A DNA stretch of 64,000 nt, taken from assembly GCF_000337915.1 (NCBI RefSeq), contig NZ_AOJE01000005.1, positions 130,750 to 194,749 on the forward strand. Reading direction: 5' to 3'. Shown here piece by piece: positions 24,749 to 33,915 of the stretch (its first letter is position 1; each line of letters opens with the position of its first letter). Below the pieces are notes generated by a model. It was given only the letters and a program-made list of their open reading frames with translations, was not told the DNA's origin and made no database searches. The stretch comes from Halorubrum saccharovorum DSM 1137 (GTDB lineage Archaea > Halobacteriota > Halobacteria > Halobacteriales > Haloferacaceae). The position numbers and the translations under genes were made by a program.

Positions 24749-27061
24749 ATGGACGCACAGCGAAGAGCGGAGATAACCGGGTGGGACGCCCGGGAGTTCT
24801 CGGACGGCTTCGCGGGGCTTGGGCGTCTCGTCGACCGGGGGTTCTCCGGCGCGGTGACGAACGGCACGGGGTGGCTGTTCGTGTTCGAGGGCCGCGTCGT
24901 CGGTACCGCCGACGCCGACCTCGACGCGTTCGCGGACGCCTCCGGAACGGTTTACGAGGCACCGGCGGCGGTGCTCCCGGTCCTGTTCGCCATGCAGGAG
25001 CGGGGCGGCGAGCCGCGGGCGCAGTACTACACGAACGACACGCCGCTCTCCGAGGCCGACCGGAAGCTCACGCAGGGCGGGTTCACCGGCTACGTCGAAC
25101 TGTCGGAGAACGTGCTCTCGGGCGACTACTACGTCACCTACACCGCGGGCGAGTCGATGGCCGCGGCGTACGTCGGGAACTCGCGCCGACTCGAAACCGG
25201 CGACGAGGCCTTCGAACTGGCCGACGACGAGGTCGGGATCTACACCGTCTACGAGGTCGATCTAGACGTGCAGGAGATCCCGGCCGCGGAGGCGAGCGGC
25301 GGTGCGACCACCGCCGGTGAGGACACCGCCGGTGAGGACACCCCCGTCGAATCGGAGGCCGACGAGCCCGTTGAGGGCGAGACCGACGAGGAGGGGCCCG
25401 TCCGGGACGCGACTCCCGGCGACGAGGCCGCCGACGCCGGGGCTGAGACGGCTACGGCAGCGGTCGACAGCGAGTCATCCGACGGAGAAACGGTCGACCG
25501 CGAGGAAACGCCGAGACCCGGCGCCCGCGACGACGGAGGAGAAGACGGGGAGACCCCGCCCTCGCCGGGGGAGCGGGCCGGCGAACCGATCGAATCCGAA
25601 CCGGCGGCGGACACCGTCGAGAGGGAGAACGCCGAGCGCGCGGACGAAAGCGCGGAGGCGGACGCCGCGACCGAACGCGCCGCCACGACCGAACGCGCCG
25701 CCACGTCTGAGACGCCCGATTCGTCCGACGCTCCCGACGCGGCGGACGAACCCGAGCCCGGGAGCGAGGGCGACCACCCGAGCGACGACGTGTTCTCCGA
25801 GGAGGAGCAGTGGCGCGAGCAGAAGTCGATCCCCGCGCTCGACCCGTCGGAGGCGAGCGATCCGCCGGGCGACCGGAGCCGCGGTGAGGCCGAGTCGGAC
25901 GCGGCCGGCCGGCCCCCGCGGGAGGCGAGCGAGCGGCGACGCTCCGGGAGCGCCGGTCGAAGCGGAGCCGCCGGCTCGGCCGCCGCGAACGGCGACGAGC
26001 GGTCTCCCGAGCCGCGCTCGACCGAGCGCGACCGGTCGGACCGCTCGGCCGTCTCACAGCGCGCGTCGGGGGCGAGCGCGGGCGAGCGCGAGCCGGTCGA
26101 CGAGCGCGTCGAACAGCTTCAAGCCGAACTCAAGGCCGCTAAGGAGAAGCGAGAGTCGCTGGAGGCGGAACGGGACAGTCTCGCGGTCGATCGCGACGAG
26201 ATCGCCGCCGAGCGGGACGAACTCTCGACCGAGGTCGATCGGCTGGAGTCTGAGCTGTCGACGCTCCGCGAGGAGCGCGATCGGTTGGAGTCCGAGCTGT
26301 CGGCCGCCCGCGATCGGCTCCCCGAAAGCGATCGGACGATCTCTCCGGCGGAGGCGCGGAGCGGGACGAACCTCTTCGTCAGGTACGAGTCCAAGGGCGG
26401 CGCGACGCTCGAAGACGCCCACGACGGGACGGTCGACCGCGACGCGCTCCGCGAGAACCTCCGGATCGAACACCACACGAGCTTCGAGACGGAGGGGCTC
26501 GCGGTGGACGGGCGGCCGTACGAGGAGTTCCTGGAAGACACGATAGAGTACGGGTTCACCCGGTGGCTCGTCGAGGACCTTCCCTTCGAGGTGAGCGGGA
26601 CCGGCAACCAGAGCGTGCTCCGAGACCTCTACGACGCGATCCCGGAGATCGACCGCGCGGAGATCGGCGGATCCGTGTCGATCGCGATCACCGAGAACGG
26701 CGAGGAGACCCGCGAGCAGCGGTCGTTCGATCTGGTGTTGCGCGACCGGATGGGGAACCCGCTGTTCGTCGCCGATCTCAACGACAGCCGCGACCCGACC
26801 GCCGAGGGGACGCTGGAGTCACTCGTCGAGAACGGCCGCGACATCGCCGGATCGAACGAACCCTTCGCGGCGGCGTTCGCGGTGACGGAGAGCTTCTTCG
26901 AACCGGGGGCGTTAGAGACCGCGAGCGACGCGGTCGGCGGCGGGCTGTTCAGCCGGTCGAAGCGCGCGAGCTTCGTGAAGCTCTCGCGCAAACGGGGGTA
27001 TCACCTCTGTCTGGTCGAGGCCCGCGACGGCGGCTTCCACATGACGGTCCCGGACCTGTAG
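24749..27061 (+). CDS. Large haloarchaeal protein with coiled coil and nuclease-like C-terminus, unknown function
   Basis: The protein is 770 aa with no transmembrane segment. Residues ~1-170 form a conserved globular domain (AEITGWDAREFSDG, WLFVFEGRVVGT, LPVLFAMQERGG, YYTNDTPLSEADRKLTQG). A long Asp/Glu/Ala/Thr-rich disordered linker follows (~175-450), then a heptad coiled coil (~455-530; repeated ERDxLxxExDxLExEL). The C-terminal globular domain (~535-770) contains SGTNLFVRYESKGGATLEDAH, VRLLRD-type strands, SFDLVLRDRMGNPLFVADLND and SFVKLSRKRGYHLCLVEARDGGFHM. The acidic residues on strands in FDLVLRD...LFVADL recall PD-(D/E)xK folds, but this is only an impression. I do not recognise the family with confidence. 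Confidence 0.9.
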   Translation: MDAQRRAEITGWDAREFSDGFAGLGRLVDRGFSGAVTNGTGWLFVFEGRVVGTADADLDAFADASGTVYEAPAAVLPVLFAMQERGGEPRAQYYTNDTPLSEADRKLTQGGFTGYVELSENVLSGDYYVTYTAGESMAAAYVGNSRRLETGDEAFELADDEVGIYTVYEVDLDVQEIPAAEASGGATTAGEDTAGEDTPVESEADEPVEGETDEEGPVRDATPGDEAADAGAETATAAVDSESSDGETVDREETPRPGARDDGGEDGETPPSPGERAGEPIESEPAADTVERENAERADESAEADAATERAATTERAATSETPDSSDAPDAADEPEPGSEGDHPSDDVFSEEEQWREQKSIPALDPSEASDPPGDRSRGEAESDAAGRPPREASERRRSGSAGRSGAAGSAAANGDERSPEPRSTERDRSDRSAVSQRASGASAGEREPVDERVEQLQAELKAAKEKRESLEAERDSLAVDRDEIAAERDELSTEVDRLESELSTLREERDRLESELSAARDRLPESDRTISPAEARSGTNLFVRYESKGGATLEDAHDGTVDRDALRENLRIEHHTSFETEGLAVDGRPYEEFLEDTIEYGFTRWLVEDLPFEVSGTGNQSVLRDLYDAIPEIDRAEIGGSVSIAITENGEETREQRSFDLVLRDRMGNPLFVADLNDSRDPTAEGTLESLVENGRDIAGSNEPFAAAFAVTESFFEPGALETASDAVGGGLFSRSKRASFVKLSRKRGYHLCLVEARDGGFHMTVPDL

Positions 27062-27215
27062 CTGGGTTCGAACTGTCGCCGCCGAACCGATCGATATCTC
27101 GACGCATCTCACCGCGAGTCAGCCGAGTCGGAGAAATCACGGTTCAAACGCACCTAAACGCGGCTTTGACGCCGTCAAAACGCTATCCGTCCGTCGTCTC
27201 GTCGAAGTCGAACGA

Positions 27216-27521
27216 TCAGTTCTCGAGCTCTGCGGCGTCGTCGATCCGCATGGAGCCGAGCTTATCGACCGTCTCATCGAGCTTCTCGTCGAGCTCGTCG
27301 ACGAACTCGTGAGTGCGCTCCGTCGTGATCGCGCCCTGGCTGGACGGCTCGATGAGGTTCTCCTCTTCGAGGACGCGCAGCGAGTAGCGGACCTTGTGAT
27401 GGGGGTACCCCGTCTCGTTCGACATCTTCACGATGCCGATCGGCTCGTTTTCGATGACCATCCGCAGGACTTGGAGGTGACGTTCCAGCATGTCTACCTC
27501 TTTCTCTAGTCGATCTATCAT
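27216..27521 (-). CDS. Winged-helix transcriptional regulator (small, haloarchaeal)
   Basis: The protein is 101 aa from ATG 27519-27521. A winged helix-turn-helix is visible: LRMVIENEPIGIVKMSNETGYPHHKVRYSLRVLEEENLIEPSS (first helices, recognition helix around PHHKVRYSL, wing). It is followed by an amphipathic C-terminal helix (HEFVDELDEKLDETVDKL) suitable for dimerisation. It presumably binds DNA. Target genes are unknown; the divergent purA gene across a 293-nt gap with repeated sites is one candidate. A TATA box is well placed upstream (27547-27557). Confidence 0.82.
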   Translation of the reverse strand: MIDRLEKEVDMLERHLQVLRMVIENEPIGIVKMSNETGYPHHKVRYSLRVLEEENLIEPSSQGAITTERTHEFVDELDEKLDETVDKLGSMRIDDAAELEN

Positions 27522-27546
27522 GGCACATGTTAACTCGTCATGCCCC

Positions 27547-27557
27547 CGTTTAAAAGT
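27547..27557 (-). promoter_or_regulatory. TATA box of winged-helix regulator
   Basis: Minus-strand acttttaaacg is centred ~31 nt before ATG 27521, indicating a leaderless mRNA. Confidence 0.6.
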
Positions 27558-27681
27558 TGCTGTCGGAGACGGACCCGTAATCGCTCGACCCGACGCTTTG
27601 ACGTGGCAGTAGTTAACGCATTCGATCGCAGCGACGCCGTTCCCGTCGGATCGAGCCGCCGCCGGTGAGGGGGAGATACAG

Positions 27682-27755
27682 CCACGAACGGTGAGGTATC
27701 ACCACGAACGTGCATTAGACACGCAATGGACGCGCGTCGCTATCGCCGTTCGTGG
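27682..27755 (+). promoter_or_regulatory. Repeated CCACGAACG sites upstream of purA
   Basis: CCACGAACG occurs at 27682-27690 and 27702-27710 (20-nt spacing, two helical turns) and inverted (CGTTCGTGG) at 27747-27755, all between the divergent wHTH gene and purA. The nine-base exact recurrence suggests operator sites. Confidence 0.45.
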
Positions 27756-27814
27756 TGAATTCTCGGCGATGGACCGTAATCGGTTTTACCCCCCGCCGGG
27801 AACCACCGGGTCGT

Positions 27815-29170
27815 ATGACACTCACCATCGTCGGCTCCCAGCTGGGAGACGAGGGCAAGGGCGCGCTCGTCGACCGGTGGGGAGGGGACGCGGACGTCGT
27901 GGTCCGTTATCAGGGCGGCGACAACGCCGGCCACACCGTCGTCGAGGGCGGCGTCGAGTACAAGCTGTCGCTCGTGCCGAGCGGCGCGGTCCGGGGCACG
28001 ACCGGCATCCTTGGCAACGGCTGCGTCGTCAACCCGAAGACGCTGTTCACCGAGATCGACGACCTGCGCGAACGCGGGCTCGACCCCGACGTGCGGGTCG
28101 CCCGCCGGGCGCACGTCATCCTCCCGTACCACCGCGTGCTGGACGGGATCGAAGAGGAGGTCAAGGCCGACGACGACGCCGGCGACGCGGTCGGCACGAC
28201 CGGTCGCGGCATCGGCCCGACGTACGAGGACAAGGCCGGTCGTCGCGGGGTCCGGATCGCGGACCTGCTCGACCCCGACGTGCTCCGCGAGAAGCTCGAG
28301 TACGTCGTCCCGCAGAAGCGGGCGCTCGTCGAGGACGTGTACGGGCTCGACCTCGACGACGGCGAAGACCGCGCCGAGGCGTTCGACGTCGACGCGCTCC
28401 ACGAGGAGTTCGCCGCGATCGGCGAGCGGCTCGCCGACGAGGGGATGACCGTCAACTGCTCCGACTACCTCCACCGCCGCCGCGAGGCGGGCGACGAGAT
28501 CCTCTTCGAGGGTGCGCAGGGCACCCACATCGACATCGATCACGGGAACTACCCGTTCGTCACCTCCTCGAACCCGACAGCCGGCGCCGCGTCGGTCGGC
28601 TCCGGGCTCGGCGTCACCGCGGTCGGCGACGGCGAGGTCGTCGGCATCGTGAAGGCGTACCTCTCGCGGGTCGGCGAGGGGCCGCTCCCGACCGAGCTCG
28701 ACGGCGACGCCGACGAGGAGGCGCTCGCCGACGACATCCGCGAGAAGGGCGGCGAGTTCGGCACCGTCACCGGACGCCCGCGCCGGATCGGCTGGCTCGA
28801 CCTCCCCATGCTCCGGCACGCCGCGCGCGTCTCCGGGTTCACGGGCGTCGCGGTCAACCACGTCGACGTGCTCGCCGGGCTGGACGAGCTGAAGGTGTGT
28901 ACGGGGTACGAGCTGAATGGCGAGGAGCTCGACACCGTGCCCACCACGACCGATCGGTGGGAGCGCTGTGACCCCGTCTACGAGACGCTCGACACCTGGG
29001 AGCCGTTCGACTCGGCCGCGGTCGCCGAGGACGGCTACGACGCCTTACCCGAGGCGGCCCGCGACTACCTGGAGTTCGTCGCCGACGAGATCGACACCCC
29101 GATCTACGCGGTCGGCGTCGGTCCCGACCGCGAGGAGACGGTCGAGTTGACGAACCCGTTCGAGGAGTAG
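27815..29170 (+). CDS. purA: Adenylosuccinate synthetase
   Basis: The protein is 451 aa from ATG 27815; an in-frame ATG at 27752 lies before the TATA-like ggttttacc and was rejected. The N-terminal GSQLGDEGKGALVD is the GTP-binding GDEGKG loop with the catalytic Asp. Then come GGDNAGHTVV (catalytic His), GTTGRGIGPTYEDKAGR, LFEGAQGTHIDIDHGNYPFVTSSN, and VTGRPRRIGWLDLP near the C-terminus. It forms adenylosuccinate from IMP and aspartate with GTP, the first committed step to AMP. Acidic insertions (DGDADEEALADDIREKGG) match haloarchaeal orthologues. purD lies elsewhere in the window (57822). Confidence 0.96.
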   Translation: MTLTIVGSQLGDEGKGALVDRWGGDADVVVRYQGGDNAGHTVVEGGVEYKLSLVPSGAVRGTTGILGNGCVVNPKTLFTEIDDLRERGLDPDVRVARRAHVILPYHRVLDGIEEEVKADDDAGDAVGTTGRGIGPTYEDKAGRRGVRIADLLDPDVLREKLEYVVPQKRALVEDVYGLDLDDGEDRAEAFDVDALHEEFAAIGERLADEGMTVNCSDYLHRRREAGDEILFEGAQGTHIDIDHGNYPFVTSSNPTAGAASVGSGLGVTAVGDGEVVGIVKAYLSRVGEGPLPTELDGDADEEALADDIREKGGEFGTVTGRPRRIGWLDLPMLRHAARVSGFTGVAVNHVDVLAGLDELKVCTGYELNGEELDTVPTTTDRWERCDPVYETLDTWEPFDSAAVAEDGYDALPEAARDYLEFVADEIDTPIYAVGVGPDREETVELTNPFEE

Positions 29171-29205
29171 GGCGCTCGCGCGTCCACAGTGCGGACTTCT
29201 CGCGG

Positions 29206-30072
29206 CTACGCCTGCGAATCGATCCCGTTCAGCGCGGCCATGTCCTCGTCGCTCAGCGACAGGTCCGCGGCCGCGAGGTTCGATTCGAGGTGGTCGACGC
29301 TCGACGTGCCCGGGATCGGGAGCGTCACGTCGGAGTGATCGAGCAGCCACGCGAGCGCGACTTGGCGCGCCGTCACGCCGCGGCGGTCGGCGACGTCGTG
29401 GAGCGCGTCGGGGGTTTCGTCGTCGTCGACCGCGTACATCGGCCCCCACGGGATGAAGCCCACGCCGTGGCGCTCGCAGGCCCGCAACACGTCCTCGTCG
29501 TCCCGGTGACCGACGTTGTAGCGGTTCTGGACGGTGGCGACGTCGACGATCTCCATGGCGGTCTCTAACTGCTCGACGGAGACGTTCGAGAGCCCGACGT
29601 GGGCGACCTGACCCGCGTCTTTCATCTCCGCGAACGCGTGGACCGACTCCTCGAAGTCGGTGTCCGGGTCGGGCCGGTGGTACTGGTAGAGGTCGATCGT
29701 GTCGGTTCCGAGTCGGTCGAGGCTACACAGGACCTGGTTCTTCAGGAAGTCGGGGTCGCCGTGGGGAAGCCAGTCGCCCTCGCGGTTGCGGAGCAGGCCG
29801 GCCTTCGAGGCGACGACCGTGTCGTCGGGGTCGCCGAGCGCATCGCCGATCAGCCGCTCCGAGACGCCCGGCCCGTAGGAGTCGGCGGTGTCGACGAAGT
29901 CGACGCCGAGTTCGACCGCGCGTCGGAGCACGCGCTTGGCCTCGTCCTCGTCGGCGGGGCGGCCGATGATGTCCTCGCCCGTGATCCGCATCGCGCCGAA
30001 GCCGAGCCGGTTGACGGTCAGTTCGCCGCCGATATCGAACGTGTCGCTCCGCCCGGTCGTGTCTGGAGCCAT
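29206..30072 (-). CDS. Aldo/keto reductase
   Basis: The protein is 288 aa from ATG 30070-30072 (MAPDTTGRSDTFDIG); the longer frame to 30174 covers the divergent Lrp promoter. AKR motifs: GFGAMRITG, FVDTADSYGPGVSERLIGDAL (Asp and Tyr of the tetrad), VVASKAG (Lys), LYQYHRPDPD (His), VGLSNVSVEQL, and the C-terminal PIPGTSSVDHLESNL that contacts the NADP phosphate. It reduces an aldehyde or ketone with NADPH. The natural substrate is unknown. It is convergent with purA (35 nt between stops). Confidence 0.9.
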   Translation of the reverse strand: MAPDTTGRSDTFDIGGELTVNRLGFGAMRITGEDIIGRPADEDEAKRVLRRAVELGVDFVDTADSYGPGVSERLIGDALGDPDDTVVASKAGLLRNREGDWLPHGDPDFLKNQVLCSLDRLGTDTIDLYQYHRPDPDTDFEESVHAFAEMKDAGQVAHVGLSNVSVEQLETAMEIVDVATVQNRYNVGHRDDEDVLRACERHGVGFIPWGPMYAVDDDETPDALHDVADRRGVTARQVALAWLLDHSDVTLPIPGTSSVDHLESNLAAADLSLSDEDMAALNGIDSQA

Positions 30073-30182
30073 GCTCGACCGATCGCGCGCCACGCGGAAA
30101 TCGGTGGGGATGGCGGAAGGGCGTGTGTCGACGACGACCGGTCGGTGCCGAAACGAGTCGCCCGTCTTGCGCACGTCGCTAC

Positions 30183-30190
30183 TAATAAAC
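30183..30190 (+). promoter_or_regulatory. TATA box of Lrp/AsnC-aminotransferase operon
   Basis: taataaac is centred ~26 nt before ATG 30213; the mRNA would be essentially leaderless. Confidence 0.6.
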
Positions 30191-30212
30191 CGCCCCCGCG
30201 TGATCGTGAGGT

Positions 30213-30701
30213 ATGGACGCCGAGCGCGAGGTACTCGACGTGTTGGCGCGGAACGCCCGCGAGGACATCGACGACATCGCGGCCCAGACGGGCCTCGACG
30301 CGGACGCGGTAGCGGACGCCATCGACGCGCTGGAGGCGGACAACGTCGTTCACGGCTACCAAGCGGTCGTCGACTGGGACCGCGTCGACGAGGGGAAGAT
30401 CCGCGCGATCGTCGAAATCAACGTCGAACTCGACCGCGAGACCGGCTACGAGCAGGTCGCCGACCGGATCGCGAAGTTCCCCGCGGTCGACGCGCTCCAC
30501 CTCGTCTCCGGCGACTACGACTTCGCCGTCGAGGTGCTCGGCGAGACGATGGAAGACGTCTCGCGGTTCATCTCCGAGCAGGTCGCGCCCATGCCGGAGG
30601 TCACCCAAACGGTGACCCACTACATCATGGACACCTACAAGGACGGCGGGATCCGCTTCGAGGACGGCGACGACGACGACCGGCTCTCCGTGTCGCCATG
30701 A
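30213..30701 (+). CDS. Lrp/AsnC family transcriptional regulator
   Basis: The protein is 162 aa. An N-terminal winged HTH (EVLDVLARNAREDIDDIAAQTG, recognition helix in LDADAVADAIDALEADNVV) is followed by the RAM ligand-binding domain (~66-145: IRAIVEINVELDRETGYEQV, FPAVDALHLVSGDYDFAVEV). These feast/famine regulators sense amino acids. Its stop overlaps the ATG of a class I/II aminotransferase (ATGA), so the two are translationally coupled and the regulator likely controls that enzyme. An acidic C-terminal extension (EDGDDDDRLSVSP) is present. Confidence 0.93.
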   Translation: MDAEREVLDVLARNAREDIDDIAAQTGLDADAVADAIDALEADNVVHGYQAVVDWDRVDEGKIRAIVEINVELDRETGYEQVADRIAKFPAVDALHLVSGDYDFAVEVLGETMEDVSRFISEQVAPMPEVTQTVTHYIMDTYKDGGIRFEDGDDDDRLSVSP

Positions 30702-31837
30702 GGCTGTCCGACCGCGCGCGCGACCTCCCGGAGTCGGGGATCCGGAAGTTCTTCGAGCTCGCGGAGGCGCGCGACGACGTGATCTCCTTGGGCGTCGGCG
30801 AGCCCGACTTCTCGGCGCCGTGGGCCGCTCGCACCGCCGCGATCGACTCGCTCGAACGCGGGAAGACCTCCTACACCTCGAACCGCGGAATGGCCGCGCT
30901 CCGCGAGCGAATCTCTGCCCACCACGAGCGCTACGACCAGTCGTACGACCCGGCCGAGGAGGTGCTCGTCACGACCGGCGCGAGCGAGGCGGTCGATCTG
31001 GCGTTCCGCGCGCTCGTCGACCCCGGCGACACGGTCGCTGTCCACGAGCCGACGTACATCTCCTACGGGCCGGGGATCGAGCTCGCGGGCGGCGAGCAGC
31101 TGACGGTCCCCACGCGGGCCGAAGACGACTTCGCGCTCACGCGGGAGTCGCTGGAGGCGGCGGGCGCCGCCGAGGCCGACCTGCTCGTGCTCTGTTACCC
31201 GAACAACCCGACTGGCGCGACGATGACCGAGGAGGAGTACGCCGAGGTCGCCGCGTTCTGTCGCGACGAGGACCTCCGGGTGATCGCCGACGAGATCTAC
31301 TCCGCGCTCACCTACGGCGCCGACCACGCCTCGATCGCGACCCAGCCGGGGATGCGAGAGCGTACCGTCGTCGTCAACGGGTTCTCGAAGGCGTACGCGA
31401 TGACCGGCCTGCGGCTCGGCTACGCGCTGGGCCCCACCGACGTCATCGACGCCATGAACCGGATCCACCAGTACACGATGCTGTCGGCGCCGACGACGCC
31501 GCAGTACGCCGCGATCGAGGCGCTGGACCGCTGCGACGACGAGGTCGCGGAGATGGTCGAGGAGTACAACCGCCGGCGGCGGCTGGTCGTCTCCCGGTTC
31601 AACGAGATGGGCCTCGACACCTTCGAGCCCGGCGGCGCGTTCTACGCGTTCCCGGACTGCGGCGGCGACGACGAGGCCTTCGCCGAGGAGCTGCTGGAGG
31701 CGCAGGGCGTCGCCGTCGTCCCCGGCTCGGTCTTCGGCGAGGGCGGCGAGGGGCATCTCCGCGTCTCGTACGCGACCTCGATGCGCGAGCTGAAGGAGGC
31801 CACGGACCGGATCGCGACGTTCGTCGAGAACCGCTGA
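30698..31837 (+). CDS. Class I/II pyridoxal-phosphate aminotransferase
   Basis: The protein is 379 aa from ATG 30698. A fold-type-I aminotransferase: LGVGEPDFSAPW, TTGASEAVDLAFRAL (PLP phosphate), CYPNNPTGATM, VIADEIYSALTYG (Asp to pyridine N), Schiff-base Lys in GFSKAYAMTGLRLGY, and C-terminal HLRVSYATS where Arg binds the substrate carboxylate. Probably an aspartate/aromatic or alanine-type aminotransferase; specificity is undetermined. It is translationally coupled to the Lrp/AsnC regulator, consistent with amino-acid-responsive control. Confidence 0.92.
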   Translation: MRLSDRARDLPESGIRKFFELAEARDDVISLGVGEPDFSAPWAARTAAIDSLERGKTSYTSNRGMAALRERISAHHERYDQSYDPAEEVLVTTGASEAVDLAFRALVDPGDTVAVHEPTYISYGPGIELAGGEQLTVPTRAEDDFALTRESLEAAGAAEADLLVLCYPNNPTGATMTEEEYAEVAAFCRDEDLRVIADEIYSALTYGADHASIATQPGMRERTVVVNGFSKAYAMTGLRLGYALGPTDVIDAMNRIHQYTMLSAPTTPQYAAIEALDRCDDEVAEMVEEYNRRRRLVVSRFNEMGLDTFEPGGAFYAFPDCGGDDEAFAEELLEAQGVAVVPGSVFGEGGEGHLRVSYATSMRELKEATDRIATFVENR

Positions 31838-31922
31838 GACGACTCTCGACCCTCGCAGCCGGGGCCGTCTCCCGCGCCCCGTGAACGAACAACTCTTCGC
31901 GAATTGTTCGACGTTCGCTAAC

Positions 31923-31939
31923 GATTATCACTCTTTATC
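31923..31939 (+). promoter_or_regulatory. Promoter region of acyl-CoA dehydrogenase gene
   Basis: The A/T-rich gattatcactctttat lies 15-31 nt before ATG 31954. gattatca at 31923-31930 is at the expected TATA position for a leaderless transcript. Confidence 0.5.
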
Positions 31940-31953
31940 CTGATAGTTCGGGC

Positions 31954-33108
31954 ATGGAGTTCCAGCTCACGGACGAACAGACGCAGCTCCGCGAGGAGGT
32001 CCGCCGGTTCGCCGACGAGGAGATCCGGCCGGTCGCGACCGAGCACGACGTGGAGGAGAAGTACCCACACGAGGTGATGGAGAAAGCGGCAGAGATGGGC
32101 CTGCTCGCGCCGCACGTCCCGGTCGAGTACGGCGGCGTCGGCTACTCCTCGCTGGAGAACGCGATCCTCACCGAGGAGCTGTTCGCCGCCGACCCGGGGA
32201 TCGGTCTCTGCGTTTCCAGCGCCGGCTTCGGCGCCGAGGCGCTGATGGAGTTCGGAACGGAGGAACAGAAGGAGCGCGTCCTCCCCGAGGTGACCGCCGG
32301 CGACGCGGTGATGGGGTCGGCGATCTCCGAGCCGCAGGCGGGCTCTGACGTGACCTCGGTCGCGACGCGCGCTCGAAAGGACGGGGACGAGTGGGTGATC
32401 AACGGCTCGAAGATGTGGATCACGAACGGCACCGTCGCCGACTACTTCGTCGTCGTCTGCGAGACCGATCCCGAGATCGACGACCGCTACTCCGGCTACT
32501 CGCAGATCCTCGTCGAGGGCGACCGCGACGGGCTCACCCGCGACAAGATCACCGGGAAGCTCGGCATCCGCGCGAGCGACACCGCCGAACTGCGGTTCGA
32601 CGATGTCAGGGTGCCGGAGGAGAACCAGATCGGCCAGCGCGGGATGGGATTCCTCCAGCTCATGCAGTTCTTCGACGAGACCCGCACCGCGGTCGCCGCG
32701 CAGGGCGTCGGGATCGCCCGCGGTGCGGCCGAGCGCGCGCTGGAGTACGCGGAGGAGCGCGAGCAGTTCGACCGCCCGATCAGCGACTTCCAGGCGATCA
32801 AACACAAGCTCGCGGAGATGCACACCAACACCGAGGCCGCGCGCTGGCTCACCTACCGCTCCGCATGGGCCGTCGACAACGAGTCGGGTGACCTGACCGC
32901 GCTCGCGTCGATGGCCAAGGAGTTCGCCTCGCGGGTCGCCGTCGACGTCGCCGACGAGGCGGTTCAGGTCCACGGCGGCGCCGGCTTCGTCAACGACCAC
33001 GACGTGGAACGGCTCTACCGAGACGCCAAAATCACCCAGATCTACGAAGGAACCACCGAGATCCAGAAGAACATCATCGCCCGCGAACTGCTCGACGAGG
33101 GGATCTGA
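31954..33108 (+). CDS. Acyl-CoA dehydrogenase
   Basis: The protein is 384 aa. The flavoprotein family is clear: N-terminal helical domain MEFQLTDEQTQLREEVRRFA, then AISEPQAGSD followed by INGSKMWITNG (FAD-binding beta domain), GKLGIRASDTAELRFDDVRVP, DETRTAVAAQGVGIARGA, and C-terminal QVHGGAGFVNDHDVERLYRDAKITQIYEGTTEIQKNII, which carries the catalytic Glu in IYEGT. It oxidises acyl-CoA to trans-2-enoyl-CoA, passing electrons to ETF, in fatty-acid or branched-chain amino-acid breakdown. Substrate chain length is unknown. No other beta-oxidation gene is adjacent. Confidence 0.95.
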   Translation: MEFQLTDEQTQLREEVRRFADEEIRPVATEHDVEEKYPHEVMEKAAEMGLLAPHVPVEYGGVGYSSLENAILTEELFAADPGIGLCVSSAGFGAEALMEFGTEEQKERVLPEVTAGDAVMGSAISEPQAGSDVTSVATRARKDGDEWVINGSKMWITNGTVADYFVVVCETDPEIDDRYSGYSQILVEGDRDGLTRDKITGKLGIRASDTAELRFDDVRVPEENQIGQRGMGFLQLMQFFDETRTAVAAQGVGIARGAAERALEYAEEREQFDRPISDFQAIKHKLAEMHTNTEAARWLTYRSAWAVDNESGDLTALASMAKEFASRVAVDVADEAVQVHGGAGFVNDHDVERLYRDAKITQIYEGTTEIQKNIIARELLDEGI

Positions 33109-33145
33109 GTGGGCCACCGTACGTCGCCCGGGGGACGTGACCGGC

Positions 33146-33155
33146 ATTTAAAAAC
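33146..33155 (+). promoter_or_regulatory. TATA box of short histidine kinase gene
   Basis: atttaaaaac is centred ~28 nt before ATG 33178. Confidence 0.6.
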
Positions 33156-33177
33156 GACAGGCGTCGCATAGCCCGTT

Positions 33178-33879
33178 ATGAGCGACGACGCGACGCCCGA
33201 GGAGCGACTCAAACGGCAGCGCGACGACCTCCGGCTGCTGAACCAGGTGATGCGCCACGACATCCGCAACGACCTCCAGCTGGTCAGCGCGTACGCGGAA
33301 CTGCTGGACGGCCACGTCGACGAGGAGGGCGAGGAGTACCTCGACGTGATCAGAGAGAACACCCGAAGCGCCGTCGAGCTCACCACGACGGTCCGAGATC
33401 TCGCCGACGTGATGCTCCGCGAGGACGCCGAGCCGGACAGCGTCTCGCTCGCCCCGGTCCTCTCCCAGCAGGTCGAGGAGGTCCGGTCCGCGTACTCGCA
33501 GGCCGTCTTCACGGTCGAGGGATCGTTCCCCGAGAAGGCGGTCGTCGCCGACGAGATGCTGAGCTCGGTGTTCCGGAACGTCCTGCGGAACGCGGTCCAG
33601 CACAACGACGAGACGCCCCCGAGGGTAACGGTGTCGGCGGCGGTCGACGAGGAGGACGGCGTCGCCGAGGTCCGCGTCGCCGACGACGGCCCGGGAATCC
33701 CCGAAGACCAGCGCGAGGAGGTGTTCGGGAAAGGCGAGAAGGGGCTCGACAGCCCGGGCGCGGGGATCGGGCTCTACCTCGTGCAGTCGCTCGTCGACCT
33801 GTACGACGGGGACGTGTGGATCGAGGACAACGAGCCGAAAGGCACCGTATTCGCGCTCACGCTCCCGCTGGCGGAGTAG
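33178..33879 (+). CDS. Short sensor-less histidine kinase
   Basis: The protein is 233 aa. It contains only the catalytic core: a DHp helix with LNQVMRHDIRNDLQLVSAYA (phospho-His near residue 26, the HDIRN box common in haloarchaeal kinases) and HATPase_c with N box VFRNVLRNAVQHND, G1 DDGPGIPEDQREEVF, G2 GAGIGLYLVQSLVD. No PAS, GAF, receiver or transmembrane segment precedes it. It must therefore receive its signal from another protein, or act as a phosphotransfer partner. No response regulator is adjacent. Confidence 0.9.
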   Translation: MSDDATPEERLKRQRDDLRLLNQVMRHDIRNDLQLVSAYAELLDGHVDEEGEEYLDVIRENTRSAVELTTTVRDLADVMLREDAEPDSVSLAPVLSQQVEEVRSAYSQAVFTVEGSFPEKAVVADEMLSSVFRNVLRNAVQHNDETPPRVTVSAAVDEEDGVAEVRVADDGPGIPEDQREEVFGKGEKGLDSPGAGIGLYLVQSLVDLYDGDVWIEDNEPKGTVFALTLPLAE

Positions 33880-33915
33880 CGGCGTTCGCGTCGACTCGGC
33901 CGCACCGAGGTCGAG

